Positions 7,917-16,841 of a DNA stretch of 18,470 bases are shown here, in pieces. Below the pieces are notes generated by a model. That model was not told the origin of the DNA. It saw nothing but the letters and a program-made list of their open reading frames with translations, and ran no database searches. Position numbers and translations under genes: made by a program. Position 1 is the stretch's first letter. The number at the start of each line of letters is the position of its first letter. Source of the DNA: an uncultured Eggerthellaceae bacterium (GTDB lineage: Bacteria; Actinomycetota; Coriobacteriia; Coriobacteriales; Eggerthellaceae); contig CAKTYF010000032.1 in the NCBI GenBank assembly GCA_934631995.1, positions 1 to 18,470 on the forward strand, in the 5' to 3' direction.

Positions 7917-10900
7917 ATGGATAACATGAGCACGCCGAACAGCGAACAGCAAGCGAACCAGCCAACGACCGACCACTTCTACCAAATCGGCATCGATTGC
8001 GGATCAAAAACCGTGAAAGTCTGCATAAGTGATCAGGATTCGCGACTGGTTTACAGCGTGTACCGCAGGCATCGCTCAAACATCAAGACTACACTTCTAG
8101 AAATAATCCATGAGCTGAACTGGCGCTATAGCGACTTGAAGGGCAGCATTGCCATAACGGGATCGGCGGGTATCAGCGTTGCGGAAGCGCTGGGGCTTCC
8201 CTTTGTGCAAGAAGTTGTTGCCACCACGAAGATCGTCAAAAAGGAATACCCACAAGCCGATTGCGTTATTGAGCTGGGCGGCGAGGACGCAAAGATCATC
8301 TACCTAACGGGCGGCCTTGAGCAACGCATGAATGCAACGTGCGCAGGTGGCACCGGTGGCTTCATTGACAACATTGCGTACCTTTTAGGCGTGCGAACTG
8401 CCGATATGGACAAGCTGAGCATGGGGGCGTCGCGCATCTATCCCATTGCGTCGCGCTGCGCGGTGTTCGCGCAAACCGACATCCGCCCCCTGATGAACGC
8501 TGGCGCGCGCACGAGCGACCTTGCAGGAAGCACGCTTGACGCGGTGGTTCGCCAAACGCTGGGCGGCCTTGCGTGCGGACGTCCCATAACGGGCACGGTC
8601 GTATTCCTGGGAGGTCCCTTCCAGTTCCTCTCCGACCTGGCTGTGCGTTTCCGAAAAGCGCTGGGGCTCACGGGAGAAACCGGCATTCGCCCTGTTGACG
8701 CGCAGTTTTTCACGGCACGCGGAGCAGGTCTTTACGGCGCCCTGCTGCCCGAGCCGCAAATAACCAGCCTGCAGATGCTCGAAGACCAGCTTACCACCGC
8801 CGAGTTTCGCGACGATAGCCTAGCGCGCTTGGAGCCGCTTTTCCAGAACGAATCCGAACGCGAAGAATTCAAGCAGCGTCATGCACAAGAAATCGTGACC
8901 CGTGAGAATATCTTCCTTCAACGAGGCCCTGTCTATGTAGGTATCGACGCTGGCTCCACCGCGGTAAAAATCGCTGTTGTGAACGAAAAAAGGCAGTTCA
9001 TCTGGGGAAACAGCCAAGAAAACCACGGCGACGTCCTAAAAACAACCACTGAGCTTTTGCGCGATATGTATGCCGACTTCCCGCGGGAGTATCGTGGACC
9101 CGACATGGTTCACATCGCCCACGCCGTGGCGACCGGTTACGGCGAAGACATGCTGAAGGCCTGTTTAGGCGTTGATTCCGGCATTGTCGAAACAACTGCG
9201 CACGTGCAAGGAGCGCTGTCGTTTGCGCCCGACGTGAGCTTTCTGCTGGACATTGGCGGACAAGATATGAAAGCCATCTGGGTCAAGGATGGCTTGGTGG
9301 AAAACGCCATCCTGAATGAGGCGTGCTCGAGCGGCTGCGGCTCGTTCCTTTCGGGCACCGCTTACACGCTTCGCCTTCCAAAAGATAGCTTTGCCAATGC
9401 AGCCCTTGCGGCGAAAAACCCCGTTGACCTGGGAACAAAATGCACGGTGTTCATGAATTCTCGCTTGAAGCATGCGCAAAAAGTGGGCGCGGACACAAAC
9501 GACCTTGCCGCTGGCTGCGCGTATTCCGTAGTGAAAAATGCACTGTTTCGCATCATCGGCCTGGACAATCTTGATTCCTTGGGCGACACCATTGTGGTGC
9601 AAGGCGGAACCTTCATGAACGATGCCGTACTGCGCGCGTTCGAGCTGCTCACGGGCAAGCACGTCATACGTCCGAATCGTGCGAATCTGATGGGCGCCCT
9701 GGGTGCCGCGCTTGTCGCACGAAAAAGAGCACAGGCACAAGGCGAAGATGCGCGAAGCACGCTTCTCTCGCGGCAGGAGCTTGCCGATTTCGCTCCCAAG
9801 CGCACAACGCGCACCTGCGAAGGATGCGCGAACAGCTGCACGCTTTCCGTGGTGACCGTTACGAATGCGAAGACGCCCGCTGCACCAGGCGCAGCGGGCG
9901 CGACGGGTGCAGCAGGTACGACAGGCGCAACCGAGGCCAATAAACAGCACGAAGCCGCTCCTACGCGCACTTACATCGGCGGGAACCGCTGCGGCAAAGC
10001 GCTGGAGCTGTACGCAACCGGCCAACAGGATAGCAAGCATGGCGCGCCGAATGCCGTTGCAGCGCAAAGGGCGCTTCTGGAACATATTCCCGATTGCAAG
10101 GGTGAAGGGAAGCGCGCCAGCGTGCGCGTCGGTATCATGAACACGTTGCTCACTTATGAGTTCGCGCCGTTTTGGCATGCGTTTTTCAGCGACTTGGGCT
10201 TTACCGTGCTTCTTCCCCGCGAACGAACAGAACGCTCTTTCCATGTTGACAGCGCAGGCGCCGAAACCGTTCCCTCGGAAAGCGTTTGCTACCCCGCGAA
10301 ACTCTCGCATCGCCGCCTGAAGCAACTCAGCCAAGCGGGCGCAACGCATGTATTCGCACCCCGCTACCAACGCGGCGTGAACTGCGCGGTTTCCACGGGG
10401 TATGCGTCTGCGTTGCAAGACGGAGCAAGCCTAACGCTCGAACTTGCACAGCACATGGTAAGCCCCCTGCTGCCGTTTGCAAAACCACAAGGGATTGCAA
10501 CCTCCCACGAGGCAAGAGAATCTCTGTTCGAAGCCGTCTCTGAGCTGGCAAACAGCACAGGCAACCCGCTTTCACGTGAAGAATTCGAAGGTGCGCTGCA
10601 AACAGGCCTTGCTGCTCAACAGAAACACGAAAGCCTGGTACGCAAGGCAAACGAGAAAGCGCTTGCCTGGGTGGAAAGCAACCCCAAGCATCATGGCATT
10701 TTGCTCTTGGGGCGCCCGTACCATATTGACGCTGCAACAGGGCATCGCATCGACGAAGTGCTCACCGGCCTGGGACTTGCCGTGCTATCGCCTAATGTCA
10801 TAACGCGCAACGATGCACCACGGCTCACCAAAACAGATGCCGCTGACAATGGGTCTATCGACCCTGCTAGCAGCTCATGGAAAAAAGCTTCGCATATGCT

Positions 10901-12122
10901 GCGCCTTGCAAATTACGCAATGCACCACGAACGCATCGACGTTGCTGCGCTGCAGTCGTTCGGATGCCTTTACGACAGCATCAACGTCGTGCAAGTCGGC
11001 GATTATCTGCAGAAACACGGTCGCTTATTTACCGCGCTCAAAGTGGACGAAATCACCGATACGGCCCATCTACGCATTCGCCTGCGCACGTTAGCGGAAA
11101 ACATCGAGCAGCTTGATCTGGCTCGAAAAGAAAAAGCGGCTGACACTGAAGCACCCGAAACCAGCACCGCAGAAGGCGCATCCGGCACGGAAGCCGCGGT
11201 CGAAATGGCCAAAGCTACTCCGCAACATAAACCGAAACAAGACGCAGCAGCCAATACCGCAATGGCACGCATCCCCATGCTCGACTCCCACCTGGCACAA
11301 TACGCCGAAGAAGGAAGTGTTGACGCATTTGCATGCCTGAGCGCCGCCGACATTGAAGCAGCGCGATCCTACACGCGCGATCTTTGCTACAGCACGGCCG
11401 CCATCGTCGGACGCAGCCTGCGCATTCTTACTGCGCGCCCCCAACTTGATGCGCTGACGTTGCCGAACGTATGCCACGAATGCGTCCTTGAAGCCGTACC
11501 CTACCTGCTTGAACGCATTACGGGAAGGAACATCAACATTACCTGGGAAAATGCATGGCCAATTGATGTGATAGAGGAAGATCGGGGATTCACAGGAAGC
11601 TGTATCTACAGCAGAACACGCAGCGCTGGCAACGACGCCGGCAACCGCGCAACCCACGGTGCCGGCGCAATGCCCAATAACAACAGCGCCAGCGGCACAA
11701 TCGGATGTGCGACGACCAGCAGCATCAACCCCGGTAATGCGCCTGAAACCGCAAAACCTCTTGTCGGCGTTATCGGAACGGCGCCCCTTGTCTTCGACTC
11801 GTTCCTCAACGACAATCTGCTGGCAACCATCGAATCGCACGGATGCCAGCCAATCCTTCCGCAGCTCGGGGCGCTATTTGCCGAAGACGTGCGCTACTTT
11901 GATCAGCTTCAGCATTTTTACGACCAAGGCGTGCGCCACGTCATCTACCTGCAAAGCTTTGGGTGCTTGAAAGGCCACGTTAACGTACGCGGTGACATGC
12001 ACGACCTGGCAAAGCGCTTCCCTGGCATGAATATCGTTGTTCTTGATTACGACCCTGAAGCCTCGGCGTTGAACCGGGAAAATCGCGTGCTACTTGCCCT
12101 GGCAGAGGCGCTCGACGTGTAG
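7917..12122 (+). CDS. Fused acyl-CoA dehydratase activase-like protein (tandem BcrAD/BadFG ATPase + DUF2229 + HgdB-like)
   Basis: The 1,401-aa protein starts at the ATG placed 5-7 bases after AGGTAGGA; the next Met (codon 4) is spaced less well. Domain 1 (about 22-290) has GIDCGSKTVK, ELGGEDAK, C142 in CAGGTGG and C181 in RCAVFAQ. Domain 2 (about 339-605) has GIDAGSTAVK, DIGGQDMK, C470 in CSSGCGSF and C509 in KCTVFMNS. A Cys motif follows (C634, C637, C641, with C692 in GNRCGK), then a DUF2229-like region from about 735, a GRPYHID segment near 930, a QSFGCLYDS motif, and a C-terminal HgdB-like part with a second QSFGCLKG. Such activases use ATP to drive one-electron reduction of 2-hydroxyacyl-CoA dehydratases or benzoyl-CoA reductase-type enzymes. 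These long fusions have no settled substrate, and no dehydratase subunits lie nearby. Three low-complexity linkers (about 648-680, 1085-1120, 1225-1275) separate the modules. Confidence 0.9.
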   Translation: MDNMSTPNSEQQANQPTTDHFYQIGIDCGSKTVKVCISDQDSRLVYSVYRRHRSNIKTTLLEIIHELNWRYSDLKGSIAITGSAGISVAEALGLPFVQEVVATTKIVKKEYPQADCVIELGGEDAKIIYLTGGLEQRMNATCAGGTGGFIDNIAYLLGVRTADMDKLSMGASRIYPIASRCAVFAQTDIRPLMNAGARTSDLAGSTLDAVVRQTLGGLACGRPITGTVVFLGGPFQFLSDLAVRFRKALGLTGETGIRPVDAQFFTARGAGLYGALLPEPQITSLQMLEDQLTTAEFRDDSLARLEPLFQNESEREEFKQRHAQEIVTRENIFLQRGPVYVGIDAGSTAVKIAVVNEKRQFIWGNSQENHGDVLKTTTELLRDMYADFPREYRGPDMVHIAHAVATGYGEDMLKACLGVDSGIVETTAHVQGALSFAPDVSFLLDIGGQDMKAIWVKDGLVENAILNEACSSGCGSFLSGTAYTLRLPKDSFANAALAAKNPVDLGTKCTVFMNSRLKHAQKVGADTNDLAAGCAYSVVKNALFRIIGLDNLDSLGDTIVVQGGTFMNDAVLRAFELLTGKHVIRPNRANLMGALGAALVARKRAQAQGEDARSTLLSRQELADFAPKRTTRTCEGCANSCTLSVVTVTNAKTPAAPGAAGATGAAGTTGATEANKQHEAAPTRTYIGGNRCGKALELYATGQQDSKHGAPNAVAAQRALLEHIPDCKGEGKRASVRVGIMNTLLTYEFAPFWHAFFSDLGFTVLLPRERTERSFHVDSAGAETVPSESVCYPAKLSHRRLKQLSQAGATHVFAPRYQRGVNCAVSTGYASALQDGASLTLELAQHMVSPLLPFAKPQGIATSHEARESLFEAVSELANSTGNPLSREEFEGALQTGLAAQQKHESLVRKANEKALAWVESNPKHHGILLLGRPYHIDAATGHRIDEVLTGLGLAVLSPNVITRNDAPRLTKTDAADNGSIDPASSSWKKASHMLRLANYAMHHERIDVAALQSFGCLYDSINVVQVGDYLQKHGRLFTALKVDEITDTAHLRIRLRTLAENIEQLDLARKEKAADTEAPETSTAEGASGTEAAVEMAKATPQHKPKQDAAANTAMARIPMLDSHLAQYAEEGSVDAFACLSAADIEAARSYTRDLCYSTAAIVGRSLRILTARPQLDALTLPNVCHECVLEAVPYLLERITGRNINITWENAWPIDVIEEDRGFTGSCIYSRTRSAGNDAGNRATHGAGAMPNNNSASGTIGCATTSSINPGNAPETAKPLVGVIGTAPLVFDSFLNDNLLATIESHGCQPILPQLGALFAEDVRYFDQLQHFYDQGVRHVIYLQSFGCLKGHVNVRGDMHDLAKRFPGMNIVVLDYDPEASALNRENRVLLALAEALDV

Positions 12123-12149
12123 CAGCAGCTAAAACTACCAGTAAACGCA

Positions 12150-12179
12150 AAGCGGGGGCGGCATAAACCGTCCCCGCTT
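12150..12179. terminator. Bidirectional terminator between convergent genes
   Basis: AAGCGGGGGCGG (12150-12161) pairs with CCGTCCCCGCTT (12168-12179) around CATAAA: 12 pairs, one of them G-U. It lies 28 bases after the stop at 12122 and about 95 bases beyond the convergent permease stop at 12274. The T tracts are poor on both sides, but the GC-rich stem and its position make it the likely terminator for both genes. The rest of 12180-12273 shows nothing else. Confidence 0.75.
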
Positions 12180-12273
12180 CAAACACAATCTTAGCCAGCG
12201 TTGAACCGGCATCGAAGCCCGCAAGCCTCATACCGCCAGGTTCCAGCGCATACGGCCAAGCCGACGCCCAAAA

Positions 12274-14337
12274 CTACGCCTGCGCGGCCCTTTGCTTCTT
12301 CATCATGAAGTACTGCAGCATAAAGATGCCGCCAACCGCAACAAGACCAATAATATCGGAATAAACCTCGGGAATCATCATGCAGATACCCGCCGCAATA
12401 ATGACAACGCGCAGCACCATGGGAATCTTTTTAAACAAATGCCCGTTTAGGCCAGCAGATACACCGAACAAGCCAACCAGCGACGTGATAACAATAACCG
12501 CCACCGAAATAACCGTGACATCGCCCTCAAGAATCATCACGGGATTAAACGCCAGGATATACGGAACGATAAACGCCGCAATAGCAAGCTTCGTGGCGTT
12601 GACAGCCGTCTTCATGGGGTTCGAACGCGCAATGGCGCTGCCCGCGTAGGCCGCGAGCGCAACAGGTGGTGTGATATCCGCCACAATGCCAAAGTAGAAC
12701 ACGAAGAAGTGAGCAGCAACCGCCGGAATACCCAGCTGAATCAGAATCGGAGCGCAGGTAGAAGCCATGATGCAGTAGTTCGCCGTGGTGGGAACGCCCA
12801 TGCCCAAAACGATGCAGCACAGCATAGTCAGGATCAAGCCGATAATAACCGCGTCGCCCGCAATAGCAACAATGCCATTGATCATGGTGGAAGCAAGACC
12901 CGTTACGGTAATGCAGCCGGCAATCAGACCGGCCATGGCGCATGCAACAGCAACGGAGATAACGCTCTTAGCGCCCGCCTGCAACGATTCGTACAACATG
13001 TTGCCCGCAATGATAGCGGTCTGCTTGAACACGTCGCCGATAGTCTGGCCCTCTTCACGCTCGCGAAGGTTGGTCAAAAAGAAGTTGATGCAGCCAATCA
13101 AGAACGCGCCCACAATGGAAATAGCCGCGGAAACGGCCATGGTGCGCGCACCCGTGGACACCAACCATACCAGCAAAACCAGCGGCAGAATCAAGTAGCA
13201 ATTCTTCGCCAAATACGACCATTTAGGCAGCTCGCTTATGGGAATGCCCTTAAGACCGAGCTTCTTTGCCTCCAGGTGAACCGTAATGAAAATGCCGGTG
13301 AAGTACAAAAGCGCAGGGATCAGAGCCTTCGTTGCGACTTCGATGTACGGAATGCCCATGTACTCGGCCATCAGGAACGCGGCAGCGCCCATGATAGGGG
13401 GCATGATCTGGCCGCCTGTAGATGACGCAGCCTCAACAGCACCTGCGAATTCGGGCTTGTAACCCGTCTTCTTCATCATGGGGATGGTTACCGAGCCCGT
13501 GGTTACCGTATTGCCAACCGAAGAACCGGAAACCATGCCGCATAAAGCGGAAGAAATAACCGCAACCTTCGCCGCGCCGCCCGAAGACCAGCCGGCAACG
13601 CGATTCGCGAACGAAATAAAGAACGCCGCAATACCCGTGCGCTCCAAGAACGCGCCAAAGATGATGAACAGCACAATGTAGGTGTAGCACACGTTGATAG
13701 GCGTGCCAATAACGCCGCTTGTGGTGTAGAACAGCTTGAAGATAATCAAGCGAATGGTCAGGTACAAGTCGTGGCACTGATCATAACGCCAGACCAGCGC
13801 GTAAATCAGCAAGCAGCCAACAACCACCAGAATCGGAACGCCAACGCTGCGGCGGCACAGATCGGCAACAACCAAAATGCCGATGATGCCCAGTACGATA
13901 TGCAGCGGTTCAATGCGGCTTGTCAGCATCAAGATATCGTACGCGTTAAAAGCGAAATACAAGAAAGATCCCGCGCCGGCAAGCATGATGACAACATCGT
14001 ACCAGGGCATATAGTTTACGCGCACGCGTCCGTTCTTGCGTGCAGGGTAAATCAGATAGCCAATGATAATGACGCATGCCAGAAAGCGCGCCAGCTTCGT
14101 TTCGGGAAGCTCCGTTGAAAACAGCGTCATGCCAATGCAGTAAATGCTGAACAACGCCATGATCGCCGAAATAACGGCCTTCGGAGCGCCTTCCCAAACA
14201 CGCGTGTTCGACTCGCGGTCGTACTTGCGCATAACCGCTTCGACATCGGTCTCAACGTCAACCGATTCGATTTCTAGCGCAAGCTCTTCTTTCAGCGCTT
14301 CAGTCTCGGGGGATTTTTTACTCTTCTTGAAAACCAC
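12274..14337 (-). CDS. TRAP transporter fused permease (DctQ-DctM type, TAXI class)
   Basis: The 687-aa membrane protein starts at GTG 14337 (VFKKSKKS), with AAGGAG nine bases upstream. After a charged cytoplasmic N-terminus (about 1-45) comes a small 4-TM DctQ-like part, followed by a DctM-like 12-TM part. Family segments include SGSSVGNTVTTGSVTIPMMK, then EAASSTGGQIMPPIMGAAAF, GMGVPTTANYCIMAS and GIVADITPPVALAAYAGSA. These are diagnostic of the fused permeases that work with TAXI receptors. Such systems import organic acids or amino acids using an ion gradient. The receptor gene lies upstream on the same strand, so the two form one transport system. The substrate cannot be read from sequence. 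Confidence 0.95.
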   Translation of the reverse strand: MVFKKSKKSPETEALKEELALEIESVDVETDVEAVMRKYDRESNTRVWEGAPKAVISAIMALFSIYCIGMTLFSTELPETKLARFLACVIIIGYLIYPARKNGRVRVNYMPWYDVVIMLAGAGSFLYFAFNAYDILMLTSRIEPLHIVLGIIGILVVADLCRRSVGVPILVVVGCLLIYALVWRYDQCHDLYLTIRLIIFKLFYTTSGVIGTPINVCYTYIVLFIIFGAFLERTGIAAFFISFANRVAGWSSGGAAKVAVISSALCGMVSGSSVGNTVTTGSVTIPMMKKTGYKPEFAGAVEAASSTGGQIMPPIMGAAAFLMAEYMGIPYIEVATKALIPALLYFTGIFITVHLEAKKLGLKGIPISELPKWSYLAKNCYLILPLVLLVWLVSTGARTMAVSAAISIVGAFLIGCINFFLTNLREREEGQTIGDVFKQTAIIAGNMLYESLQAGAKSVISVAVACAMAGLIAGCITVTGLASTMINGIVAIAGDAVIIGLILTMLCCIVLGMGVPTTANYCIMASTCAPILIQLGIPAVAAHFFVFYFGIVADITPPVALAAYAGSAIARSNPMKTAVNATKLAIAAFIVPYILAFNPVMILEGDVTVISVAVIVITSLVGLFGVSAGLNGHLFKKIPMVLRVVIIAAGICMMIPEVYSDIIGLVAVGGIFMLQYFMMKKQRAAQA

Positions 14338-14374
14338 GGAAGCTTTCTCCTTTCGCTTGATGATAAAAGGGGAT

Positions 14375-14608
14375 CTGCTGTTTCAAGAAATACTCGGCAC
14401 TCAAACTACGGCTGGTCAGCCAGGCGAACGGCTCGGGTGCGCAATCCAAACCCGCGCCCCAAACAAGCGCCTCGAATAGCGCAGCGGGAAGGCACTTCAA
14501 CGATATAGGGCTCAAGAGCGAAAATGCCCGAGAAGCGTATTTCAACAAAATGCCTGATAGAAGCATGAAATTCCCACACAAGGGAACGAGTATTTCTTGA
14601 TACAACAG
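14375..14608. mobile_element. Inverted-repeat-bounded 234-bp insertion, MITE-like
   Basis: Arms at 14375-14396 and 14587-14608 are complementary at 20 of 22 positions, including a perfect 14-bp core TCAAGAAATACTCG. They enclose 190 bp with no convincing gene. The segment sits between the TAXI receptor and its permease, where such operons usually have a short gap. I see no target-site duplication and no transposase. It could instead be an RNA-level structure in the operon leader. Confidence 0.45.
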
Positions 14609-14637
14609 GTCGCGGCGGAACAATCCCCGTCGCGACC
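14608..14637 (-). terminator. Hairpin after the TAXI receptor gene
   Basis: On the minus strand GGTCGCG (14631-14637) pairs with CGCGACC (14608-14614), with three more GC pairs inside after one mismatch. It lies about 42 bases past the receptor stop and is followed only by TGTTGTATC, so the T tract is weak. Partial termination or 3'-end protection here would give more receptor than permease, as is common for binding-protein-dependent transporters. Confidence 0.5.
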
Positions 14638-14679
14638 CGTCTTTTGTGCGTTAAGCAGCGTTATGCCAATTCGTAGGAA

Positions 14680-15708
14680 TTACGCGGCAGTAACGGTCTT
14701 GCCCTTCTCGGCATAGTACTTCGCAGCACCCGGATGATACGGAACGTTGGTGATGGAAGTTGCCTTCTCCAGGCTCATCTCGCCAAACTTGGCGTTGGAG
14801 CCAGCCAGGGTATCCAGGTTCTCGAAGAGGTCAGCGGTGAACGCATAGATGGCGGACTCGGAAACGCTGTTGTCAGCAATGATAACTGCCTGAACGGAAA
14901 CCGTGGTCACATCCTCATCGATGCCCTTGTACGTACCAGCAGCAATAACGGACTTGCTGTAGTACGGAGAAGTCTTCATCAGAGAGTCAACATGCTCGCT
15001 GTCAAGAGCAACCAGGTAAGCCTGCTTGGAAGTGGACAGCTGCGTGATAGCCGTGGTGGGAGCGCCTGCTACAATGAAAGCGGCGTCGATCTGGCCATTC
15101 TGCAGGGAGTCAGCAGAATCCTGGAAGGACTGATAGGTGGGGTTGATGTCGGACTCGGTCATGCCGTAAGCGCCCAAAACGTCAATCGCGTTGAAGTAAA
15201 CACCCGATCCAGCAGCACCAATGGAAACGTTCTTGCCCTTCAGGTCGGCAACAGTCTTGATGGTGGGGTCGCAGGTAACAATCTGAACGGTCTCATCGTA
15301 CAGAGCGCCAACAATGCTGAAGTCCTTAACAGCAGTGTCGAACAGGTTCTTGCCTTCATAAGCGTAAGACAGAACGTCGGACTGGCAGAAGCCCAGCTGA
15401 GCTTCCTTATCTTCCAGGGCGATAACGTTTGCCTTAGAACCAGCACCAGACAGGCTGGTCACCTTGATTTTCTGGTTGTTGGTCACGTCCTGAGCAATAA
15501 CGCCGCCAACAGCGTAGTACGTACCCGATTCGCCACCGGTCACGAAGTTCAAGGTAGAACCATCGCCCAATCCCGTGTAGGAACCGCTTGCGCCAGCAGA
15601 TGCGCTGCCCGATGCAGATGCCGACGCGCTGGAGCTGGAGCTAGAGCAGCCAGCCAAGGCGACAACCATCAACGCTGCTGCCGCAACCGCAATGAGCTTC
15701 TTCTTCAT
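14680..15708 (-). CDS. TAXI family TRAP transporter solute-binding lipoprotein
   Basis: The 342-aa product starts at MKKKLIAVAAAALM, chosen because AGGAGG lies six bases upstream. An in-frame ATG eight codons earlier (MKEKRRKH) has no ribosome binding site. The signal peptide ends in lipobox ALAGC with lipidated C21, followed by a Ser/Ala/Gly linker to about residue 45. The mature part shows TAXI features: NFVTGGESGTYYAVGGVIAQ, TSLSGAGSKANVIAL, QLGFCQSDVLSYAY, VADLKGKNVSIGAAGSGVYF and a C-terminal NVPYHPGAAKYYAEKG. TAXI receptors bind glutamate-like or other organic acids outside the membrane and hand them to the fused permease, here encoded downstream. Confidence 0.95.
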   Translation of the reverse strand: MKKKLIAVAAAALMVVALAGCSSSSSSASASASGSASAGASGSYTGLGDGSTLNFVTGGESGTYYAVGGVIAQDVTNNQKIKVTSLSGAGSKANVIALEDKEAQLGFCQSDVLSYAYEGKNLFDTAVKDFSIVGALYDETVQIVTCDPTIKTVADLKGKNVSIGAAGSGVYFNAIDVLGAYGMTESDINPTYQSFQDSADSLQNGQIDAAFIVAGAPTTAITQLSTSKQAYLVALDSEHVDSLMKTSPYYSKSVIAAGTYKGIDEDVTTVSVQAVIIADNSVSESAIYAFTADLFENLDTLAGSNAKFGEMSLEKATSITNVPYHPGAAKYYAEKGKTVTAA

Positions 15709-15714
15709 GTGCTT

Positions 15715-15720
15715 CCTCCT
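15715..15720 (-). promoter_or_regulatory. Ribosome binding site deciding the TAXI receptor start
   Basis: AGGAGG is followed by AAGCAC and then ATG at 15708. It lies inside the longer reading frame, so the longer start at 15732 is unlikely. Confidence 0.8.
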
Positions 15721-15818
15721 TTTTTCCTTCATGGTGAATGCCGTCTCTTGGACATTCAGCTTCTAAGGTGAAACCTGCGCATACGGCGCAAAGATTTCGC
15801 GAGTTTTCCTCACGCCGA

Positions 15819-15824
15819 ATTATA
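15819..15824 (-). promoter_or_regulatory. -10 element of the TAXI-TRAP operon
   Basis: A perfect TATAAT lies on the minus strand about 110 bases before the receptor start. The -35 region is poor (TAGCGC at 17 bases, TTTAGC at 19), so an activator may be needed. It lies in the 230-bp gap between the ABC ATPase stop and the TAXI receptor, which otherwise holds only a weak 6-bp hairpin at 15855-15872. Confidence 0.45.
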
Positions 15825-15938
15825 TGCGCAAACACTATGACGCGCTAAAGCGTTTTCGGTAAAGAAACCGAATGGTAACCTGTTAGGAGCCGTTTTAAGA
15901 CATTTCGGCAACAAAAGGGTGCGAAAAGAAACACTTCC

Positions 15939-16841
15939 CTACGAAATGTGGCCCAAAAAGTCCTTCGTGCGCTCCGACTGCGGATGGTCGAAAACGTCTT
16001 CGGGCGTGCCCTGCTCAACAATAACGCCGCCGTCCATGAACACCACGCGGTCGGCAACATCGCGCGCGAAGCCCATTTCGTGCGTAACCACAATCATGGT
16101 CATGCCGTTTTTGGCCATTTCCTTCATAACGCCCAAAACATCGCGCACGAGTTCGGGGTCAAGAGCGCTGGTCGCTTCGTCAAACAGCATCACATGCGGA
16201 TCCATTGCCAGCGCGCGCGCAATGGCAACGCGCTGCTGCTGGCCGCCAGAAAGCTGGCTGGGCTTGTAGTCCACGCGCTCTGCCAGGCCGACTTTCGTCA
16301 GCTGCTCGATGGCAACTTTCTCCGCTTCTTCCTTGCTACGCTTAAGCACTTTTTGCTGCGCCAGCATGACGTTTTTCTTCGCAGTCAAGTGAGGGAACAA
16401 GTTGAAGCTTTGGAAGACCATGCCCAGCTTGGCGCGAACCGCGTTGATGTCGGTATCCTTCGAGGTGATTTCCGTGTCCTCGAAGAAAATCTGACCGCTG
16501 GTGGGTTCTTCCAGGCGATTGATGCAACGCAGCATGGTGGACTTGCCCGAGCCGGAAGGACCCAGGATTACAACTACTTCGCCACGATGAACATCCAGGT
16601 CAACGCCTTTTAGAACGTGCAGGTCGCCGAAGTTTTTCTTCAAGCCGCGGATGCTTACGACCGCTTCCTGCCCCACATGGTGCAGGTTTGCGGTAGATGC
16701 AGCGCCAGCAGTTGCGGCGTCTGTCTCAGTCGCGGCGGTCGCAGGCGCGGCCACAGCGGCTGCGGCGGCGCCGGCGATCTCGGACACGGCCACGGCGGCG
16801 GCTTCGGTCGCGGAGACGGCGGAATTATTGGCGGCTGTCAT
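15939..16841 (-). CDS. Polar amino acid-type ABC transporter ATP-binding protein
   Basis: The 300-aa ATPase starts at the ATG that shares one base with the permease stop (TAATG), with AAAGGGGG six bases upstream. Residues 1-60 are an Ala/Thr-rich low-complexity extension. The ATPase core from about 62 has Walker [10 protein letters not shown] (94-102), Q-loop Q144, signature LSGGQQQR (197-204), Walker [10 protein letters not shown] (217-225) and the H-loop His in VVTHEMGFA (H254). The closest known group is the GlnQ/HisP-like ATPases that energise amino acid uptake. It pairs with the permease immediately upstream. No substrate-binding protein is seen within the window. Confidence 0.93.
   Translation of the reverse strand: MTAANNSAVSATEAAAVAVSEIAGAAAAAVAAPATAATETDAATAGAASTANLHHVGQEAVVSIRGLKKNFGDLHVLKGVDLDVHRGEVVVILGPSGSGKSTMLRCINRLEEPTSGQIFFEDTEITSKDTDINAVRAKLGMVFQSFNLFPHLTAKKNVMLAQQKVLKRSKEEAEKVAIEQLTKVGLAERVDYKPSQLSGGQQQRVAIARALAMDPHVMLFDEATSALDPELVRDVLGVMKEMAKNGMTMIVVTHEMGFARDVADRVVFMDGGVIVEQGTPEDVFDHPQSERTKDFLGHIS

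Noticed and set aside
9165..10418. Minus-strand open frame of 417 codons
   Set aside because: It is antisense to the activase-like gene, which has clear family motifs over the same bases.
14318..14623. Minus-strand frame of 101 codons between TAXI receptor and permease
   Set aside because: It has no ribosome binding site, spans both inverted-repeat arms and runs into the permease start; more likely non-coding insert DNA.
15709..15732. Longer start (MKEKRRKH) for the TAXI receptor
   Set aside because: There is no Shine-Dalgarno upstream of it, and the real AGGAGG lies inside these codons.
15855..15872. Hairpin TTCGGT-TTCTTT-ACCGAA after the ABC ATPase gene
   Set aside because: It is only six pairs with no T tract on the minus strand; too weak to call a terminator.
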